From contig JAUXRI010000192.1 in NCBI GenBank assembly GCA_030681895.1, forward strand, positions 1 through 64,000: a stretch of 64,000 nt of DNA. Reading direction: 5' to 3'. The translations under genes and the position numbers were made by a program. Below are positions 58,625 through 64,000 of the stretch, in pieces. The notes below the pieces were generated by a model. The model saw only the letters and a list, made by a program, of their open reading frames with translations, searched no databases and was not told the origin of the DNA. Each line of letters begins with the position of its first letter. The first letter of the stretch is position 1. This DNA comes from Myxococcales bacterium (GTDB lineage Bacteria > Myxococcota > Myxococcia > Myxococcales > Myxococcaceae).

Positions 58625-61207
58625 CTACTTCTTCTTCGGCGCCTTGGCGTCCTTCGCAGGCGCAGGGGCCGGAGCCGCCGGGAAGTTCGCGTCGAGCACC
58701 TTCTTCGCGCTCGACTTCACCTGCTCGCTCTTCGAGTTCTTCAGCACGTCGAGCAGGGCTTCCTTCGCGACGCCGGTCTTCACGTCGTCGAGCGAGGCCA
58801 GCATCATCTCGCGAATGTCGTCGCCGTTGAACGCGTCGTCGGTCACCAGCACGGCGATCATCGGCGCGAAGTCGGGGTTGTCGCGCAGAGCCTTGTTGTC
58901 GGCGAGGCGGTTGAAGAGCTGGCGGGTGAGCTCGGGGTTGCTCGCGTTCTGCATGAGCACTTCTTTGATCGACGCGATCACCTCGGGGCCTTCCATCGAG
59001 CCGAGCGCCTCGGCGGTGCGACGGAAGAACGGGTAGCCGCGGCCCCGCTGCGTGACGATGGCAGACTTCAGCGAGGCCAGCGCAGCGGCGGTGTTGATGC
59101 GGGCGGCTCCACCGGCGAACGCGCCGAGGAAGTTGATGTCGATCTCGCGCTTGCCGAGCTGCTCGAGGATGTACGCGTGGCCGTCGGGAGCGTCTGTCTT
59201 GCCGAGCATCTCGAGGGCGGCGCCGCGAACGCGGATGTAGCCGAGCGGATCGTCGTTCAGGTTCTCGGGCTTCTTGGCGAGCTTGAGGCCGATGGCGGCG
59301 AAGTCCTTCGGGAGGCGCTTGAAGCGTGAGTCCGTGAGGCGCTTCATCACGGCCTCGCGCACGTAGGGCGACGGGTCCTTCGCGAGCAGATCGAGGATCG
59401 CGTTGAGCGCGGCGTCGGTGGGGCGCGCTTCAGCCTCCATCTTCGGGTTGCCGAGCTCGCCGAGCAGGTTCCACGCGGCGATCAGGCGCCAGGTCGGATC
59501 AGGATCGTACCGGCACGAGTCGATCCACTGCTCCTCCGACACGGTCGTCTTGTTCACGCGCACCAGGGCTCCGAAGTCTTCGTTCCAGTTGACCCACTGC
59601 GGAGCCGCCGGCACGTCGAAGGTGACCTTCACCTCGGGCTTGTCGACCAGGATCGTCTGCTTCACCGTGTACTGCGGCTCGTTCTCGCGGTGGATTACGA
59701 TGGGTAGCTTGAACGTGAACGGGCCCTTCTCGCCGGGGTTCGAGTTCTGCTGGCGAATCGTCACCGTCACCTGCGAGCCGCTGAAGCTGAACTCCGGGTA
59801 GATGACCGGGTAGCCCTTCTTGTTGATCCAGCTGTCCTTGAAGCCCTTCAGGTCCTTGTCCTTCTCCTTCTTGTTGGCCTCGAGCACGGCCTTGAAGAAG
59901 TCGTCGGTGGTGACGCTCTGGTACGCGTACTTGTCGAAGTAGGCCTTGAGGCCGGCCTTGAACTCCTTCTGGCCGAGCCACAGCTCGAGCATGCGCGCGA
60001 CCGAGGCGCCCTTACGGGTGGTGACGGCGTCGGACGACTCGGCGGCGGTGGCGCCCTTCATCACGAGCGCGTGGGAGCGCGGGCCGTCTTCCTGGCGGAA
60101 GTAGTCTTCGACGATCGCGACGGTGCGCTCGACCTCGACCTGCTCGTTGCCGTTGGCGTCGTCGTAGGTGAGCTCGCCGAGGTGGGTCGTGATGCCTTCG
60201 TCGAGCCAGATCTCGTCCCACCACTTGCTGGTGACGAGGTTGCCGAACCAGTGGTGCGCCATTTCGTTCGAGAGGAGCTTCATCACCACCGGCCGCGCGA
60301 GCTGGTCGTTCTTCACCTCGACGTTCACCTTCGACTCACGCATGAAGATGAGCGAGGTGTTCTCCATGCCGCTCCAGAAGAAGCGGGGCAGGGCGACGAT
60401 GTCGAGCTTGGGCCAGCCGTACTTCGCGCCCGTGTAGCCGACCTGGAAGTTCCACAGGCTCTTGAGCTCGTTCACCACGACCCACGCGCGATCCTTGCGG
60501 CCCGGCGCGACCCACATCGTCGACGGAAGATCTTCGTTGATCACCACGGGCTCGAACTGGCCGATCGCGATGCCCGTGAAGTACGTGGAGTGCGGCTTTT
60601 CCTGCTTCCACTCGACGCGGCGAAGGTTCTTGCCGTTCTCCTGAAAGACCTCGTCCTTCGTCTTCACGCCGTTCGAGAGCACCGTGTAGCGGCTGTCGAC
60701 GATGGCGTAGAGCTCGAACGCGGCCTTGTCCCCGGGCTGATCGTTGTTGGGGAAGAAGCGCTGGGCGAAGTGCGGCTGAAAGTGCGTGAAGAAGTACGGC
60801 AGCAGCTTGTCGTTCTCGGCGTCCTTCACCTGGAAGAAGCCTTCGTGCTGGGTGCCGGCCTTGCCCGTGTACGAGATCTCGACGGTGACCTCTTTGTTCG
60901 CGGCGAGGCCCGGAGCCTTCAGCGTCAGCGTGCCGGTGCGCGTCTCGGGGTCGTACTTCGGTGACGGCGTCGCGGGCTTGCCGTCGACGAGCGCGAAGTC
61001 GACCTTCAGATCGTACGCGTCGAACTCGAGCTCACCGGTGGCCTTGGTGATCTTCAGCTTCGCGATCAGCTTGTTCTTGAACGTGCCGTCCTCGGCGAGC
61101 GTCGTCTCGACGCGGTAGCTCTGCGCGTCGTACGGGCGGTTCTTGGGGAGGAAGGCTGCAGGGTTTCCAGCAGCCAGGACGGAAGCGACCAGGAGAGTGA
61201 GCGTCAT
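58625..61207 (-). CDS. M1 aminopeptidase-like protein, probably catalytically dead
   Basis: 860 residues with a signal peptide (MTLTLLVASVLAAGNPA). The M1 fold is clear: GMEN (SGMENTSLIF at 279-288), then the WLDEG helix with Glu337, and a C-terminal HEAT-like part from ~560. The zinc motif that should read HExxH is NEMAH at 314-318, so the first His is Asn314. The active-site Tyr is also missing: the YxKG element reads TTRKGASV, with Thr397 at the Tyr position. Both were checked at nucleotide level. The second zinc His (318) and Glu315/337 remain. The protein probably does not cleave peptides and may act as a binding or scaffold protein in the periplasm. Confidence 0.85.
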   Translation of the reverse strand: MTLTLLVASVLAAGNPAAFLPKNRPYDAQSYRVETTLAEDGTFKNKLIAKLKITKATGELEFDAYDLKVDFALVDGKPATPSPKYDPETRTGTLTLKAPGLAANKEVTVEISYTGKAGTQHEGFFQVKDAENDKLLPYFFTHFQPHFAQRFFPNNDQPGDKAAFELYAIVDSRYTVLSNGVKTKDEVFQENGKNLRRVEWKQEKPHSTYFTGIAIGQFEPVVINEDLPSTMWVAPGRKDRAWVVVNELKSLWNFQVGYTGAKYGWPKLDIVALPRFFWSGMENTSLIFMRESKVNVEVKNDQLARPVVMKLLSNEMAHHWFGNLVTSKWWDEIWLDEGITTHLGELTYDDANGNEQVEVERTVAIVEDYFRQEDGPRSHALVMKGATAAESSDAVTTRKGASVARMLELWLGQKEFKAGLKAYFDKYAYQSVTTDDFFKAVLEANKKEKDKDLKGFKDSWINKKGYPVIYPEFSFSGSQVTVTIRQQNSNPGEKGPFTFKLPIVIHRENEPQYTVKQTILVDKPEVKVTFDVPAAPQWVNWNEDFGALVRVNKTTVSEEQWIDSCRYDPDPTWRLIAAWNLLGELGNPKMEAEARPTDAALNAILDLLAKDPSPYVREAVMKRLTDSRFKRLPKDFAAIGLKLAKKPENLNDDPLGYIRVRGAALEMLGKTDAPDGHAYILEQLGKREIDINFLGAFAGGAARINTAAALASLKSAIVTQRGRGYPFFRRTAEALGSMEGPEVIASIKEVLMQNASNPELTRQLFNRLADNKALRDNPDFAPMIAVLVTDDAFNGDDIREMMLASLDDVKTGVAKEALLDVLKNSKSEQVKSSAKKVLDANFPAAPAPAPAKDAKAPKKK

Positions 61208-61260
61208 GCCGCGGCTTCTATGCGATCTGCTCCATCACCGCATCGACGACGAACACCACT

Positions 61261-63477
<2,217 letters not shown>

Positions 63478-63526
63478 GGCGCGGACTCACCACAGGATGT
63501 CGGGTGGGGCAATCGCGGCGTTGGGG

Positions 63527-64000
63527 CTACCGGAGGGACAGGCTCAGGTCGCCGCGGAACACTTCTCCACCGTCGGCGCTGTTACCCGTCACGTACACGC
63601 CGGCGTCGCGCACCATCAACAACAGCGACAACGGGTCGAACGTGCCTGCCGATCCGGTCCCCGTTGGGTTGAGCGGCAGCGGAACGATCGGATCCCCCGT
63701 GCCGCCCTGGCTCACCGACGCGCTCGCCACCGGCCCGCTCTCGGTCCAGTTGAACTCGAACGATCCCGCGACCGGAATGAACCCACCATCGGTCTCGAGC
63801 ACGAGCTGACCGCCACCGCCGTACTGGCCGGTCGATCGCCGGACGAATTGCGTGAAGCCGATGATGCTCCCGCGCGGAACGATCTGGCCGCGGAGTTCAC
63901 CCGTCCGCTGCGCCGCCGACGTCAGCACGAACGACGTTCCGAACGCCGACACCGCCTCGGCCTGCGCGCGCGACAGCGCCACGGAGCCCGTGAACGGACT
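63527..64000 (-). CDS. CHRD-domain-like protein (5' truncated by window end)
   Basis: The frame is open to base 64000 and the start lies outside. The visible 157 residues fit a CHRD-type beta domain: FTGSVALSRAQAEAVSAFGT, TGELRGQIVPRGSIIGFTQF, then a Gly/Thr-rich loop (GGTGDPIVPLPLNPTGTG) and DAGVYVTGN near the end. CHRD domains occur in extracellular and surface proteins of bacteria and in chordin. It is probably secreted. Function unknown. Confidence 0.6.
   Translation of the reverse strand, partial: SPFTGSVALSRAQAEAVSAFGTSFVLTSAAQRTGELRGQIVPRGSIIGFTQFVRRSTGQYGGGGQLVLETDGGFIPVAGSFEFNWTESGPVASASVSQGGTGDPIVPLPLNPTGTGSAGTFDPLSLLLMVRDAGVYVTGNSADGGEVFRGDLSLSLR

Overview
The window is a single chromosome stretch from a high-GC (roughly two-thirds G+C) Gram-negative bacterium, almost certainly a member of the Myxococcota. 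The case rests on: the very high GC3 of every gene; the large number of secreted lipoproteins with 'DAG'-rich or repeat-rich linkers; a large CARDB/Ig protein ending in a MYXO-CTERM-like tail; AgmX/PglI-type C-terminal domains; a PilZ protein and a small Ser/Thr kinase; and a GroEL with a myxobacterial-type Gly/Asp/Met tail. No transposase, integrase, phage gene or CRISPR array was seen, so this reads as ordinary core/accessory chromosome.

Layout. (1) 1-2.3 kb: a TonB-dependent receptor, cut by the window start, and an HmuY-like heme-binding lipoprotein. (2) 2.3-10.1 kb: alpha/beta hydrolase, a double-AMIN coiled-coil protein, LptD and a Ca-loop lipoprotein, all on the + strand. (3) 10.1-12.5 kb: a TetR/enoyl-CoA hydratase pair, then a convergent lipoprotein/M23 pair on the - strand. 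(4) 14.2-17.4 kb: three lipoproteins, the first with a 24-nt coding minisatellite. (5) 17.5-24.5 kb: five - strand genes for exported proteins (Tat-signal subunit plus GMC oxidoreductase; secreted protein, CehA/McbA-type PHP lipoprotein and beta-barrel protein). (6) 24.7-33.5 kb: the CARDB/Ig surface protein and a tandem pair of polytopic spermidine-synthase-like proteins, the first with a degenerate active site. (7) 33.6-43.7 kb: Flp-like pilin, YfhO-like protein, polyprenyl synthetase/GbsR-type regulator/GGCT-like genes, DUF1571 protein, OPA-type MFS transporter, a conserved-looking membrane protein and a HAD hydrolase. (8) 43.8-47.2 kb: pyruvate dehydrogenase E1alpha-E1beta-E2. (9) 47.4-50.7 kb: lipoprotein, PilZ protein with a structured leader, TPR protein coupled to a kinase. 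(10) 50.8-55.2 kb: a - strand array of zincin peptidase, tRNA-Sec (selC), a Fic-like protein with a degenerate catalytic loop, a DHH phosphoesterase and a cysteine desulfurase. (11) 55.3-64 kb: receiver-domain protein, CIRCE-controlled groEL without groES, cytochrome c-like lipoprotein, an M1-peptidase-like protein lacking two key active-site residues, glycogen branching enzyme and a truncated CHRD-like protein.

How the genes work together. The clearest functional units are heme uptake (receptor plus HmuY), the pyruvate dehydrogenase operon, and the heat-shock chaperonin. The - strand array around selC is the most interesting neighbourhood: a selenocysteine tRNA lies co-directionally upstream of a NifS-type desulfurase, which could supply selenium. 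Several otherwise ordinary families here carry broken catalytic motifs (Fic, M1 peptidase, first spermidine-synthase-like protein). Several genes lack a Shine-Dalgarno sequence but have a TAnnnT hexamer 7-10 nt before the start codon, suggesting leaderless transcripts. All assignments are from reading the sequence; no database search was run.
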